Below the pieces are notes generated by a model, which ran no database searches, was not told the origin of the DNA, and worked only from the letters and a program-made list of their open reading frames with translations. The translations under genes and the position numbers were made by a program. Positions 7,933-16,443 of a DNA stretch of 64,000 bases are shown piece after piece. The DNA comes from Actinomadura luzonensis (GTDB lineage Bacteria > Actinomycetota > Actinomycetes > Streptosporangiales > Streptosporangiaceae), in assembly GCF_022664455.2 (NCBI RefSeq), contig NZ_JAKRKC020000001.1, forward strand, positions 248,001 through 312,000. The letters are read 5' to 3'. Position 1 is the first letter of the stretch. Each line of letters opens with the position of its first letter.

Positions 7933-8972
7933 TGGCGACGGCGGACTACCTCTTCTCCTCCTTACGCGTCCGGCTGACCAGCGATCTGCCCGAGGTGATG
8001 GCCTGGGCGGAGGAGACACTCCAGCCCTACTTCCGGCGGTCGGACAGCACGAGCCCCCCGGACGACCACGTGGTGGCACGGTTCACCGGACCTCCAGAAC
8101 CGGTCACGGGTCCCGGTGAGCCGCAGGCTCTCTTCCTGGGACGCCAGGGCACCCGGCACGGCAAGGGCGCCGGCACCAGGGTGCTCGACGTCGCCTCCGG
8201 CCATGTGTTCACCCTCTTCGACGACAGGGTGATCGCGCACTACACGGAGCGGAGCCCGTACGTGCTGCGCGATCCGGCGCGGCTGGTGCGCGAGTGCGCC
8301 GTCGATCGGATGTGCGCGCGCGGCGGTTCGCGCCTGCACGCCGCCGCGGTGGCCATCGGCGGGTCGGGCGTCCTCATCGTGGGCGCGCGGAACTCCGGAG
8401 GCACGGGCAAGTCGTCGACGCTGGCGCACCTGCTCGCCGAGGGCGCCGACTTCATCGCCAATGACCGGCTCCTGGCGGTCGAGAACGGTCATGGCGTCCG
8501 CCTGCTCGGCCTGCCCGTCGCCATTCGCTGGGGCGCCGACCAGCTGGACCTGTTTCAGCGGGCCCGCGCGTTCCGCGCGGACTACGGGGCCAGATCATCG
8601 CTGCGGATGACCGACGTGAAGGCGGGCCATGCCAAGTACGAGCTGACGCCGTGCGAGCTGTCGGCGCTGACCGGGCGGCCCATCCGCCCGCACGCGCCTC
8701 TGGCCGCGGTGGTCGTGGTGGACCGCACCGCCGGGGCCGCGTCCTCGCGCTGCGCGAGGACGCGGCCCAGTGGCTCGGTGTTGAGCGAGTCCCGTCTCGA
8801 ACGTGACCCCGCCTTCCCCTCGTTCTTCCGGACGGCCCAAGACGAGCGGGCGCCGGGCTCCGACCGGTTCGACCGGCTCCTGGACGTGCCGTGGTACCGC
8901 ATCACCGGCGGCCATCTGGACATCCGCGGCGCCGCGGAGCTCGTCGATCACATTCAGCGTCAGGGAACCTAG
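7932..8972 (+). CDS. HPr kinase-like P-loop protein (HprK family)
   Basis: A 346-residue protein with the C-terminal HprK-like kinase fold: AAVAIGGSGVLIVGARNSGGTGKSS (P-loop about residue 150) and the acidic IANDRLL segment. Small HprK-like proteins commonly accompany PqqD-family proteins in RiPP and glycopeptide-like clusters, where some phosphorylate peptides; both families occur here. The frame from about 8737 to 8775 reads as a poor arginine/serine-rich stretch, while the shifted frame reads RVLALREDAAQWLG, which looks like real protein. Two compensating one-base shifts around a 16-bp hairpin (8734-8768) may therefore be present. ATG 7932 directly overlaps the previous stop. Confidence 0.75.
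   Translation: MATADYLFSSLRVRLTSDLPEVMAWAEETLQPYFRRSDSTSPPDDHVVARFTGPPEPVTGPGEPQALFLGRQGTRHGKGAGTRVLDVASGHVFTLFDDRVIAHYTERSPYVLRDPARLVRECAVDRMCARGGSRLHAAAVAIGGSGVLIVGARNSGGTGKSSTLAHLLAEGADFIANDRLLAVENGHGVRLLGLPVAIRWGADQLDLFQRARAFRADYGARSSLRMTDVKAGHAKYELTPCELSALTGRPIRPHAPLAAVVVVDRTAGAASSRCARTRPSGSVLSESRLERDPAFPSFFRTAQDERAPGSDRFDRLLDVPWYRITGGHLDIRGAAELVDHIQRQGT
8734..8768. repeat. perfect 16-bp inverted repeat with 3-base loop inside the HprK-like gene
   Basis: Bases 8734-8749 (beginning GGGCCGCG) are the exact reverse complement of 8753-8768, separated only by CTG. The hairpin should be very stable. No T-run follows, so a classical terminator is unlikely. It coincides with the stretch where the coding frame looks shifted, so it may be a hotspot of slippage, an assembly or sequencing error, or a regulatory mRNA structure. 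Confidence 0.85.
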
Positions 8973-8980
8973 GAGGCCCC

Positions 8981-10150
8981 ATGCATGTCGCGTTCGTCGC
9001 CACTCCAGACCTCAGCTATGTGAGCGGCAGCAGCCTCTCACTGCGCTACACCGTGGAAGCCCTGGGACGCCGAGGGGTCGTGTGCACGGTGCTGTGCCAG
9101 TACGCGCCGAAGGCGGCCCCGGCACCGAACGTCCGATACCTAGAACTGCCCATGCCGCTGGACTACCAGGTGATCACTGACAGCACGCCGTCCTCGTCGG
9201 ATCTGTCGGCCTGCCTCACCATGCTGACCAACGAGCTGGCGGGCTTACCGGGCGTCGATGTGGTCCATGCCGTCTACGGCACGTTCACCGGGGTGGCCGC
9301 GGCCCTGGCGGGCGCCCTCGCCCGGGTCCCCGTCGCCATCACGACCTTCGGCCGTGACGTCATCCTGGGCGCCGAGGTCGACGACAGGTACCGAAGGCTC
9401 ATGAAGATCGCCTACGGCTACGCCGACCTGGTGATCGCCTCGGACGACACCGTGTCAGAACTCGTCGCCCGGGACTATGCGCCGCGGGCGCGTCACCGGG
9501 TGCTGCCGCCCGGGGTGAACTTCGCCCTGCTCCGCGGGGTGGGACAGGCGGCCTCACCGCGTTCGCCGGGGAAACGCATCCTGACCGTGCACAGCTCGTT
9601 CAACCAGGCGAAGGGGCTGGGCGTCCTCGTGGATGCGTACGCCCTGCTGCGCGCGCAGATCCCGGAGGCGGAGCTGATCGTGGTCGGTCACGACGACACC
9701 CCGGAGAAGCACATCGAGGCGGCCATCCGCCGTCAGATCCGGGAGCGTGGGGTCGAGGACGGCGTGCGCTTCCTCGGCCACCTGACGCACGAGAAGGTCG
9801 CCGAGACCATGACCACCTGTGACGTGCTGGTCGATCCGCGCGTGATCAACAGCTTCAGCTCCTGCGTCTACGAGGCCATGACGCTCAACCTCCCGGTGGT
9901 CGCCTCGGACCGCGCCTGCAACAGGGACGCGCTGGCCGAAGGAGAACGCGGAGTGCTGACGCGCACCGGGGATCCCGAGGATCTGGCGCGCGGCATCGTC
10001 TCCGTGCTCCGCGACCCCGCCGAGGCCACCGAACTGCGTACGGCGGCGGCCAAGCACATCGAGAAGGCGGAGACCGAGTACGGTGCCGACGTGGTCGCGG
10101 AAGCGCTGCACGGCATGTACACGGAACTGACGGGGACGGTGTCACGATGA
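8981..10150 (+). CDS. GT4-family glycosyltransferase
   Basis: A 389-residue GT-B glycosyltransferase. The N-terminal half begins MHVAFVATPDLSYVSGSSL; the C-terminal donor half has VHSSFNQAKGLGVLVDAY, ELIVVGHDD, VRFLGHLTHEKVAE and the acidic SSCVYEAMTLNLPVVASD motif (E-x7-E region). ATG 8981 follows AGGAGG by a few bases, which decides the start over upstream in-frame codons. It probably transfers a sugar from an NDP-sugar to a cytoplasmic acceptor made by this operon. Its stop overlaps the HAD gene by ATGA (10147-10150). Confidence 0.88.
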   Translation: MHVAFVATPDLSYVSGSSLSLRYTVEALGRRGVVCTVLCQYAPKAAPAPNVRYLELPMPLDYQVITDSTPSSSDLSACLTMLTNELAGLPGVDVVHAVYGTFTGVAAALAGALARVPVAITTFGRDVILGAEVDDRYRRLMKIAYGYADLVIASDDTVSELVARDYAPRARHRVLPPGVNFALLRGVGQAASPRSPGKRILTVHSSFNQAKGLGVLVDAYALLRAQIPEAELIVVGHDDTPEKHIEAAIRRQIRERGVEDGVRFLGHLTHEKVAETMTTCDVLVDPRVINSFSSCVYEAMTLNLPVVASDRACNRDALAEGERGVLTRTGDPEDLARGIVSVLRDPAEATELRTAAAKHIEKAETEYGADVVAEALHGMYTELTGTVSR

Positions 10151-10779
10151 GTGTTGAGCGGGAGAACCTCGACGACCAGCTACGGCGCTGCCTCTGCATA
10201 GGCATCGACCTGGACATGACCCTCATCGACACCCGCGCGGCCACCGCCCACGCCCTCAGGAGGGTCAACGAACGCCACGGCTTCGGGATCGACGTGGAGG
10301 CCGTGGTCTCCAACCTCGGCCCGCCGCTCAAGCAGGAGCTGAGCCGCTGGGTCGCCGCCGAGAGCCTCGACGAGGCGGTCCGCTGCTTCCGCGAGTACTT
10401 CCTCACCGAGGGCCTGTCCCACCTCACCCCGCTGCCCGGAGCGCTCCTTCTGGCCTCGCTGCTGCGCGACGGCGATCGCCGGCTCGTGGTCATCACCTCC
10501 CGCATCCCGCCCATCGCCACGGCCTGTCTCAAGGCGTGCGGGCTGGAGGTGAGCGCCATCGCCGGCAACGTGGCCGGCCGCGAGAAGGGGCCGGCGATCA
10601 AGGCGCACAGCGCCGCCGTCTACGTCGGGGATCACACGCTCGACATGGCGGGAGCACAGGAGGCGAACGTGCCAGGAATCGGTGTGACGACCGGGTCGCA
10701 CACGTCAGCGGACCTGCGAGCGGCGGGAGCGACCTGGGTTGTCGACAGTCTCGAACGGCTCGCCACCGCGTTCGCGTGA
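10147..10779 (+). CDS. HAD-superfamily phosphatase
   Basis: A 210-residue protein with HAD motif I DLDMT (about 22-26), motif II VVITSR (about 115-120), a motif III Lys in GREKGPAIK and motif IV VGDHTLDM (about 158-165). The size and a helical cap after motif I fit phosphoglycolate/sugar-phosphate phosphatases. It could remove a phosphate from a sugar or nucleotide intermediate made by the neighbouring kinase-like or cyclohydrolase-like proteins, which is inference. It is coupled to the glycosyltransferase by ATGA and overlaps the EamA gene by 41 bases if TTG 10739 is used. Confidence 0.88.
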   Translation: MSVERENLDDQLRRCLCIGIDLDMTLIDTRAATAHALRRVNERHGFGIDVEAVVSNLGPPLKQELSRWVAAESLDEAVRCFREYFLTEGLSHLTPLPGALLLASLLRDGDRRLVVITSRIPPIATACLKACGLEVSAIAGNVAGREKGPAIKAHSAAVYVGDHTLDMAGAQEANVPGIGVTTGSHTSADLRAAGATWVVDSLERLATAFA

Positions 10780-11620
10780 ACCGTTGTGGGCAGCGGCCGC
10801 CGATCTCGTCGCCGCCGCGGCCATCAGCACGACGGGCGTGGTGTCGAAGGGCCTGCTCACCTCCTCCCTTCTGATCGCCGCGCACCGGAGCTGGCTGTGC
10901 TGGTTCGGCATCCTGGTGGTGAGCCGGGTCCTGCCACGGCCGGGCGGACCCTCCGCCCTGCGCCACGGTCTGGTGGGCGGCTCGCTGTTCGCGGTCAGCA
11001 CGATCTGTTTCTTCGCCGCGATCCGGCTGGAGCCCGTGGTCGTCCCCGTCTTCATCGGGACCATGCTGCCGGTGCTGGCCGTGCCGATGGAGATGCTGCG
11101 GCGCCGTACGCTGCCACCGCTTCGTGACGCCCTCTGCGGCGTGGCGACGGTGCTCGGCGTGATGCTCCTGGTGTCCGGAGGACGCGTGGCGAGCGGTGTG
11201 CCGGGGCTGCTGCTCTCGGTGGGATCGCTCGTCGCGGGCACGCTGTACTGGCTGGTGTCCAAGCGGGCGAGGGACTCCGGGCTGACATCGCTGAACTACG
11301 TGAAGTGGACGATGGCGGTCTCGGCCGCGGTGCTGACCGTGGGCGCGTGGTCGGTTCGCGGACCGGACATCTGGCCCGTGGCCGACGAGGTGCCCGCCCT
11401 GGTCTGGCTCGCGGTGGCCTCCGGCGTGGGCCAGTCTCTGTTCGCCTGGGGACACGCGCACCTGCCGGTGAGCGTCTCGGCTGTGTTACAACTGGCCGTG
11501 CCCGTCTTCGCGGCTCCGCTGTCGTGGATCTTCCTGGGCGAGACACTGACCGCCGTCCAGATGGCCGGCGCGGCACTGGCCACGGGGGCCATCGCCGTAC
11601 TCGTGAGCAAGGGGGCCTGA
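10739..11620 (+). CDS. EamA-family (DMT) transporter
   Basis: About 293 residues with ten hydrophobic segments in two repeats, ending AGAALATGAIAVLVSKGA, typical of the drug/metabolite transporter superfamily (EamA). It may export the cassette's product or an intermediate. The start is uncertain: TTG 10739 gives an overlap with the HAD gene, while TTG 10784 (LWAAAADLVAAA) would begin directly at the first membrane helix. Neither has a clear ribosome site. The stop at 11620 directly abuts the GTG of the next gene. Confidence 0.82.
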   Translation: MSTVSNGSPPRSREPLWAAAADLVAAAAISTTGVVSKGLLTSSLLIAAHRSWLCWFGILVVSRVLPRPGGPSALRHGLVGGSLFAVSTICFFAAIRLEPVVVPVFIGTMLPVLAVPMEMLRRRTLPPLRDALCGVATVLGVMLLVSGGRVASGVPGLLLSVGSLVAGTLYWLVSKRARDSGLTSLNYVKWTMAVSAAVLTVGAWSVRGPDIWPVADEVPALVWLAVASGVGQSLFAWGHAHLPVSVSAVLQLAVPVFAAPLSWIFLGETLTAVQMAGAALATGAIAVLVSKGA

Positions 11621-12361
11621 GTGCTGCGGGCTGGAGACGTGCGCATGATGTTCACCGACCGCCACGACGTGGTCAGCATCCCGCCGGAGGAGGTCGCACG
11701 GCTCGGCCCGAAGGCGCGGGAGGCGGTCGTGAACGGCAGGGCCGCGGTCGCCGAACGGCTGCGTCTGTCGCCTGACCGCGTCGTCTACCTGCGCCAGGTT
11801 CACGGCGCCGACGTCGGATACGTCACCGGACCGTTCGGCCAGGATCCTCCGCCGCTGGACGGGGCCTGCACGGATCAGGCAGGGCTCGGGCTCGCGGTGC
11901 TGGTGGCCGACTGCGTCCCGCTGCTGGCGGCCGACCCGGAGGCAGGCGTCATCGGTGTCGCGCACGCCGGGCGCATGGGGACCACGGCCGGCATCGTCGG
12001 ATCGCTGATCACGGCGATGACAGCCCGGGGCGCGGCCGCCTCACGCACGGTCGTGCTCATAGGCCCTTCCATCTGCGGCTCGTGTTACGAGGTCTCGCCG
12101 GAGGTCCGCGCCCGGACGGCGGCCGTGGCGCCGGAGGCGATGTGCACGACGCGCTGGGGCACGCCCGGCGTGGACCTGCGTGCCGCGATCACCGGTCAGC
12201 TCCACGGCCTGGGTGTCCGGGACATACGCCATGACCGGCGTTGCACGATGGAGACCGCCTCGCTCTACTCCTATCGGAGGGAAGGACCGACCGGCGACTT
12301 CGCCGGTTACGTCTGGCGCCCTGACCGCAGCTCTCTCACCAGGTCGAGAAACGCCGTGTAG
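11621..12361 (+). CDS. pgeF: PgeF/YfiH-family multicopper-oxidase-like laccase domain protein
   Basis: A 246-residue protein with the family's signature sites RQVHGADV (about 62-69), LVADCVPLLA (about 99-108) and GVAHAGRMG (about 119-127), plus the GPSICGSCYEV segment. Family members include a purine nucleoside phosphorylase/adenosine deaminase activity and the E. coli peptidoglycan editing factor PgeF. The gene is usually in the division cluster next to ftsZ; here it ends a metabolic operon, facing murT. GTG 11621 follows AAGGGGG. It overlaps the convergent murT gene by 55 bases. Nucleoside chemistry would suit the nearby cyclohydrolase-like protein. Confidence 0.88.
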   Translation: MLRAGDVRMMFTDRHDVVSIPPEEVARLGPKAREAVVNGRAAVAERLRLSPDRVVYLRQVHGADVGYVTGPFGQDPPPLDGACTDQAGLGLAVLVADCVPLLAADPEAGVIGVAHAGRMGTTAGIVGSLITAMTARGAAASRTVVLIGPSICGSCYEVSPEVRARTAAVAPEAMCTTRWGTPGVDLRAAITGQLHGLGVRDIRHDRRCTMETASLYSYRREGPTGDFAGYVWRPDRSSLTRSRNAV

Positions 12362-13563
12362 TTCGCGACCATGTCCAGCTGCCCGAGCGGCGCGAGCCTG
12401 CACGCCTCCTCCAGCGAGGAGACGATCTTGAACTCCACGTCAGCGATGTCGAGTCTGACGGCCAGGTCGTGCCGCCGCTCACCACTGATGTAGACGGCCT
12501 GGCCTCGGAGCTCGCGGAAGTCGACGTCCCAGATCCACGAGGTGTCCCTGCCATCCAGGACCCTGGCGTTGAGCACGATCAGGACGGCCGCGGATGTGCT
12601 GATCGTCTCGAACGTCTCCCCCCAGCTCGCGGGATTCTTGGCCAGGAGAAGTCGGACGCGCCGGCCCAGGAATCGCACCACCTCGTAGCGCCCGGCGATC
12701 GAGCGCACTCGCTCCAGCCTGCGGGCCATGAGCTCCGGCGCGTGGCCGAGCGAGGTGGCCGCGGCCAGGGCCATCGCGGCGTTGGCCAGGTTGGCCCGTC
12801 CCGGGAGCGCCACCTTGAGGGCGAAGGTCGTCTTCTCCGGCGTGAACGTCACGGAACGCGTCCCGAGCCGCCAATGGGGCCGGGGTCGCGCGAGGGTACA
12901 GCCTTGGCAAGACCAGTGTCCCAGGTCCGCGACCCGGCTCAGCGATGCACCGCAGGACGGGCAGCACCACGAGTCGTGCGGCCACGCCGTCCCGGCGGCT
13001 ACCCAGGTCACGGCCGGAAAGGACGAGGCCGCCCAATAGATCTGCGGGTCGTCGCAATTGGCCACCACCGTCGTGCGGACCTCGTGTGACATCTCGCGCC
13101 AACTCCGTGCCACCTGGGCGGTCTCCGGGTTCCGGTCGAGTTGGTCTCGGCTGAGATTGAGCAGCACGACCACCTTGGGAGCGGTCTGGCGGCAGACGGT
13201 GCGCAGATATCGCTCGTCGACCTCCAGCACCGCGTAGTCGAAACGCCGCTCGGAGATCATCGCCGTGACCAGGCCGGCGGGCATGTTCGCGCCGGTGTCG
13301 TTGCTCGCCACGCGGCCGACCTCGGTCAGCATCTCGGCGATCAACCGAGTCGTGGTCGTCTTCCCGTTGGTGCCGCTCACGAGCACGACGTCCTTGCCCG
13401 CGGTGAGCCGTCTCAACGCGCCGGGGGCCAGGGCCAGCACAACCCGGCCCGACACGGTGCCACTCCCCAGACGGCCCCTGCGGCGCCCCCACCAGGCGCA
13501 GACCCTTCCTGCCAGGATGGCGAGTCGCAACCTGACCAGGCTGACAGACTCTCCAATGTGCAC
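12307..13563 (-). CDS. murT: MurT-like Mur ligase with zinc ribbon
   Basis: A 418-residue Mur ligase: P-loop SGTNGKTTTTR (about 63-73), Mur signature NLSRDQLDR, a Cys4 zinc ribbon in the middle domain (CCPSCG and WSCQGC, about 205-230) and the DUF1727-type C-terminus with VANYTAFLDL. This is the layout of MurT, which with the glutaminase GatD amidates lipid II glutamate. No gatD lies beside it, unlike the usual murT-gatD pair, so it may ligate or amidate another substrate. GTG 13563 is preferred over GTG 13590 because AGGAG precedes it. It is transcribed from its own LacI-type-controlled promoter. Confidence 0.85.
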   Translation of the reverse strand: MHIGESVSLVRLRLAILAGRVCAWWGRRRGRLGSGTVSGRVVLALAPGALRRLTAGKDVVLVSGTNGKTTTTRLIAEMLTEVGRVASNDTGANMPAGLVTAMISERRFDYAVLEVDERYLRTVCRQTAPKVVVLLNLSRDQLDRNPETAQVARSWREMSHEVRTTVVANCDDPQIYWAASSFPAVTWVAAGTAWPHDSWCCPSCGASLSRVADLGHWSCQGCTLARPRPHWRLGTRSVTFTPEKTTFALKVALPGRANLANAAMALAAATSLGHAPELMARRLERVRSIAGRYEVVRFLGRRVRLLLAKNPASWGETFETISTSAAVLIVLNARVLDGRDTSWIWDVDFRELRGQAVYISGERRHDLAVRLDIADVEFKIVSSLEEACRLAPLGQLDMVANYTAFLDLVRELRSGRQT

Positions 13564-13601
13564 TGGTCTCCTCTGAAGAGGGAGGTTCACACGAAGGTGT
13601 C

Positions 13602-13615
13602 GGCAATCGTTTGCC
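13602..13615. promoter_or_regulatory. LacI-type operator upstream of murT
   Basis: GGCAATCGTTTGCC differs at one position from the perfect palindrome at 1941-1954. It starts 15 bases downstream of the minus-strand -10 box, the same geometry as at the importer promoter. The sharing of sequence and position strongly suggests one regulator controls both units. Confidence 0.75.
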
Positions 13616-13630
13616 GATCAACGTCTCCCC

Positions 13631-13659
13631 AAATTAGATCGGCTGTTTTCACGCGTCAA
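13631..13659 (-). promoter_or_regulatory. promoter of murT
   Basis: On the minus strand TTGACG (13659-13654), a 17-base spacer and TAATTT (13636-13631) form a good sigma-70-type promoter. The start of transcription would be near 13624, with the operator just inside the transcript. Confidence 0.65.
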
Positions 13660-13681
13660 GTGCACATGGACGGTGTAGTCT

Positions 13682-13695
13682 GGACATCGTTTTCC
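13682..13695. promoter_or_regulatory. possible autoregulatory operator of the lacI-type gene
   Basis: GGACATCGTTTTCC shares 11 of 14 bases with the murT operator and ends 10 bases before the regulator's ATG. A -10-like TAGTCT lies at 13676-13681. Binding here would give autoregulation. The match is imperfect. Confidence 0.4.
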
Positions 13696-13705
13696 AGGGG
13701 AGAGC

Positions 13706-14695
13706 ATGACGACCATCCGTGATGTGGCGAAGCTGGCCGGAGTGTCCACCTCGACGGTCTCCCGTGTCCTGGCCCACTCTCGCGGGGTCCGCGCGGACTC
13801 CAAGCGAAAAGTGGAAGCAGCGGCAGCACAGCTCGGCTACCACCACAACGCCGTGGCGCGGGCCCTGCGCACGCGCCGTTCCAACACCATCGGCATGCTC
13901 GTCCCGCAGATCTCCAACCCGTTTTTCCCCGCCCTGGTCGAAGCCATCGAACGACGACTCCAGCGGGAGAACCTGGAACTGCTGCTGTGCGGCTCGCAGG
14001 GCGACACGGAGATCGAGGCGCGCCGACTGAACACGCTCGTCGAACGTCAGGTCGACGGGATCATCATCAGCCCGTGCGACTACCGGGCGAGCGAACCCGC
14101 CGTACGGAACGCCCTGGATCGGATCCGGCTCATCCAGGTCGACCGCCGCGTCGAGGGCGTGGTGACCGACTGGGTGGGCGTCTCCGACGAGGCCGGCTTC
14201 GCGCAGGTCGTCGATCACCTGGTGAAGCTGGGCCGCCGGAAACTGGTGTTCGTCAGCTCCGAGCTCACGAACTACTCCGCGCACACCCGCCTCGACGCCT
14301 TCACCGCCGCACTCCACAAGCACGGCCTGTCGTCGGCGCTGCCGCCCATGCTGGGCAGTTTCGAGGTCGAATGGGGCAAGGCGGCGGCGGAGCTCCTGCT
14401 CCCGCATCTCTCCGACGTGGACGGCATCGTCTGCGGCAACGACGCCATCGCGCTGGGGATGTTGCGCGGGCTCCGGGCGGCGAGCGTGCGGGTGCCGGGC
14501 GACGTCGCGGTCACCGGATTCGACGGCATCAGCTTCGCCGAGATCTCCGACCCGCCGCTCACCACCGTGCATCAGCGCTGGGAAACCATGGCGGACGAGT
14601 GCGTGCGCGTGCTGCTCGACCCGGCCGACCACGGGCCCAGGAACATCGCCATCATGCCGATCCTGCAAGTACGCGAATCCACCGTGGGGTCCTGA
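13706..14695 (+). CDS. LacI-family transcriptional regulator
   Basis: A 329-residue regulator: N-terminal helix-turn-helix TIRDVAKLAGVSTSTVSRVL (about 3-22), hinge, then a ribose-binding-like sensor domain (NTIGMLVPQISNPFF, DGIIISP, DGIVCGNDAIALGML, VAVTGFDGI, LTTVHQ). It should bind palindromes with a central CG and respond to a small ligand, probably the compound imported by the 2009-4720 transporter. Three features tie it to the cassette: the operators before murT and the importer, and its position at the cassette's end. ATG 13706 follows GGGGAG. Confidence 0.93.
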   Translation: MTTIRDVAKLAGVSTSTVSRVLAHSRGVRADSKRKVEAAAAQLGYHHNAVARALRTRRSNTIGMLVPQISNPFFPALVEAIERRLQRENLELLLCGSQGDTEIEARRLNTLVERQVDGIIISPCDYRASEPAVRNALDRIRLIQVDRRVEGVVTDWVGVSDEAGFAQVVDHLVKLGRRKLVFVSSELTNYSAHTRLDAFTAALHKHGLSSALPPMLGSFEVEWGKAAAELLLPHLSDVDGIVCGNDAIALGMLRGLRAASVRVPGDVAVTGFDGISFAEISDPPLTTVHQRWETMADECVRVLLDPADHGPRNIAIMPILQVRESTVGS

Positions 14696-14734
14696 CGCTG
14701 ACCCTGCGCCTGCCGACAATTCCAGCCATGCAGG

Positions 14735-14936
14735 TCAAGCCGCTTGTGAGTACTCATGGAGGACGCCGCCGAGCCGGTCTCGTCGGCGGATTTTCAGGTC
14801 GATGATTCGCTCTGGGGCCGTGATCGGATCGGGGGACGGCGCGCAGCGGGGCTGCTTGGTTCAGGGCTTGATGGGCTCGGTGCTGGTTGTAGAAGTGTTC
14901 ATACTCGCGCAGGGCGTGCCGCAGGTGGTGTTCGTT
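14735..14936 (-). pseudogene. 3' remnant of an integrase-core transposase
   Basis: On the minus strand the sequence encodes NEHHLRHALREYEHFYNQ and NQAAPLRAVP and then, after a +1 shift in a run of five C (about 14828-14832 on the plus strand), PITAPERIIDLKIRRRDR and LGGVLHEYSQAA-stop. This is the C-terminal end of a DDE transposase of the type ending LGG...EY. The 5' part is lost at the left terminus of the next element (14937). One frameshift plus truncation makes it dead. Confidence 0.8.
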
Positions 14937-16155
14937 CCTGTGGGGCTCAATAACTCGAACCACTACCAGCGCAGAGCCCCTCGTCCGGTGGGACGGAAGG
15001 GTGAGGGCGTCGAGCAGCCGGCCCAGGTCGCCTGGGATCATGTTTCGTGATCTTGTCCACGGTGTACACCGTCGCCCGGCGCCTGCTGTCCTTGCCCGCA
15101 CTTCTGCTACGCCGCGATGTCTCCAAGGAAGCGGAACTGCTGGTGCTTCGGCATCAGAACGCGGTCCTACGCCGCCAGGTCCCACGGGTGCGGTACCACC
15201 CAGCCGATCGCCTGTGGTTCGCGGCGCTCTCGCACTTGATACCCCGTCAGCGCTGGGGGAAGATCTTCCCGATAACCCCGGCCACGCTGCTGGCCTGGCA
15301 CCGCAAACTCGTGACGAAGAAGTGGGACTACAGCAAACGTCGCCATCGCGGACGGCCACCCACCGCGACCGCGGTCAAGGCACTCAGCCTGCGCATGGCC
15401 GCGGAGAACCCAAGGTGGGGACACCGGCGCATCCATGGCGAACTAACCCGCCTCGGCCACCAGATCGCCGCCTCCACCGTCTGGAACATCCTCAACCGGG
15501 CCGGGATCGACCCCGCCCCGCGCCGCAACGGGCCAACGTGGAAGCAGTTCCTGACCACCCAAGCCGAGCACATCGTCGCCGTTGACTTCATGCATGTGGA
15601 CACCGTCAGCCTCAATCGCCTGTATGCCCTGATCATGCTCGAACACGGCAGCCGCCGCGTCCACCTGCTCGGCGTCACCGCTAACCCCACCGGCCCATGG
15701 ACCGCCCAGGCCGCCCGCAACTTCCTGATGAACACCGACACCGACATGACGAAGCTGAAGTTCCTGATCCGCGACCGTGGCGGCCAATTCACCGATGCCT
15801 TCGACGCGGTGTTGGCCGATGCCAGCCTGCGGGTCATCAAGAGCCCACCGCAGGCCCCGAAAGCGAACGCACACTGCGAAAGGATCATCGGCACCCTACG
15901 CCGCGAACTCCTGGACAGGATGCTCATCCTCAACGAGCACCATCTACGCCGAACCCTCACCCGCTACCTGCAGCACTACAACACGGCCCGACCTCACCGC
16001 AGCATCGGGCAGCTGTCCCCATCACAAGCCGAAACAAGCCCGCCAACCCCCATCGACCTGGCCGACCACCGCGTCCACCGCAGAGCTGGAGTTGGCCCGG
16101 TTTGGTGGACACCTGATCTCTGGGGAACCCTGGTTCCCGGAAGAAGGAGTCTGCT

Positions 16156-16443
16156 GTGCCGAACAACTATCCGCCGGAGTTTCGCCGGCAGATGGTGGAG
16201 CTGGTGCGCGCGGGACGGACACCGGAAGAGCTGGCCAAGGAGTTCCAGCCCTCCGCGCAGTCGATCCGTACCTGGGTGCGCCAGGCCGATCTGGATGACG
16301 GCCGCCGCCAAGACGGCCTGACCAGCGTCGAGAAGGACGAGCTGGCCCGGCTGCGCCGGGAGAACAAGATCCTCCGCGAGGAGAAGGAGATCTTGCGCAA
16401 GGCCGCGGCTTTCTTCGCGCGGGAGACGGATCTGCCGAGATGA
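16156..16443 (+). CDS. IS3-family transposase OrfA
   Basis: A 95-residue protein with the N-terminal helix-turn-helix of IS3 OrfA (NNYPPEFRRQMVELVRAG) and a C-terminal leucine-zipper-like coil (ELARLRRENKILREEKEIL). It starts at GTG 16156. Its end overlaps orfB by ATGA (16440-16443), so coupling or programmed slippage could give an OrfAB fusion transposase. Confidence 0.92.
   Translation: MPNNYPPEFRRQMVELVRAGRTPEELAKEFQPSAQSIRTWVRQADLDDGRRQDGLTSVEKDELARLRRENKILREEKEILRKAAAFFARETDLPR

Noticed and set aside
14754..15359. Possible 200-residue minus-strand gene spanning the left end of the insertion element
   Set aside because: Its C-terminal part is a frameshifted transposase remnant and its N-terminal part is antisense to the next transposase; it crosses an element boundary.
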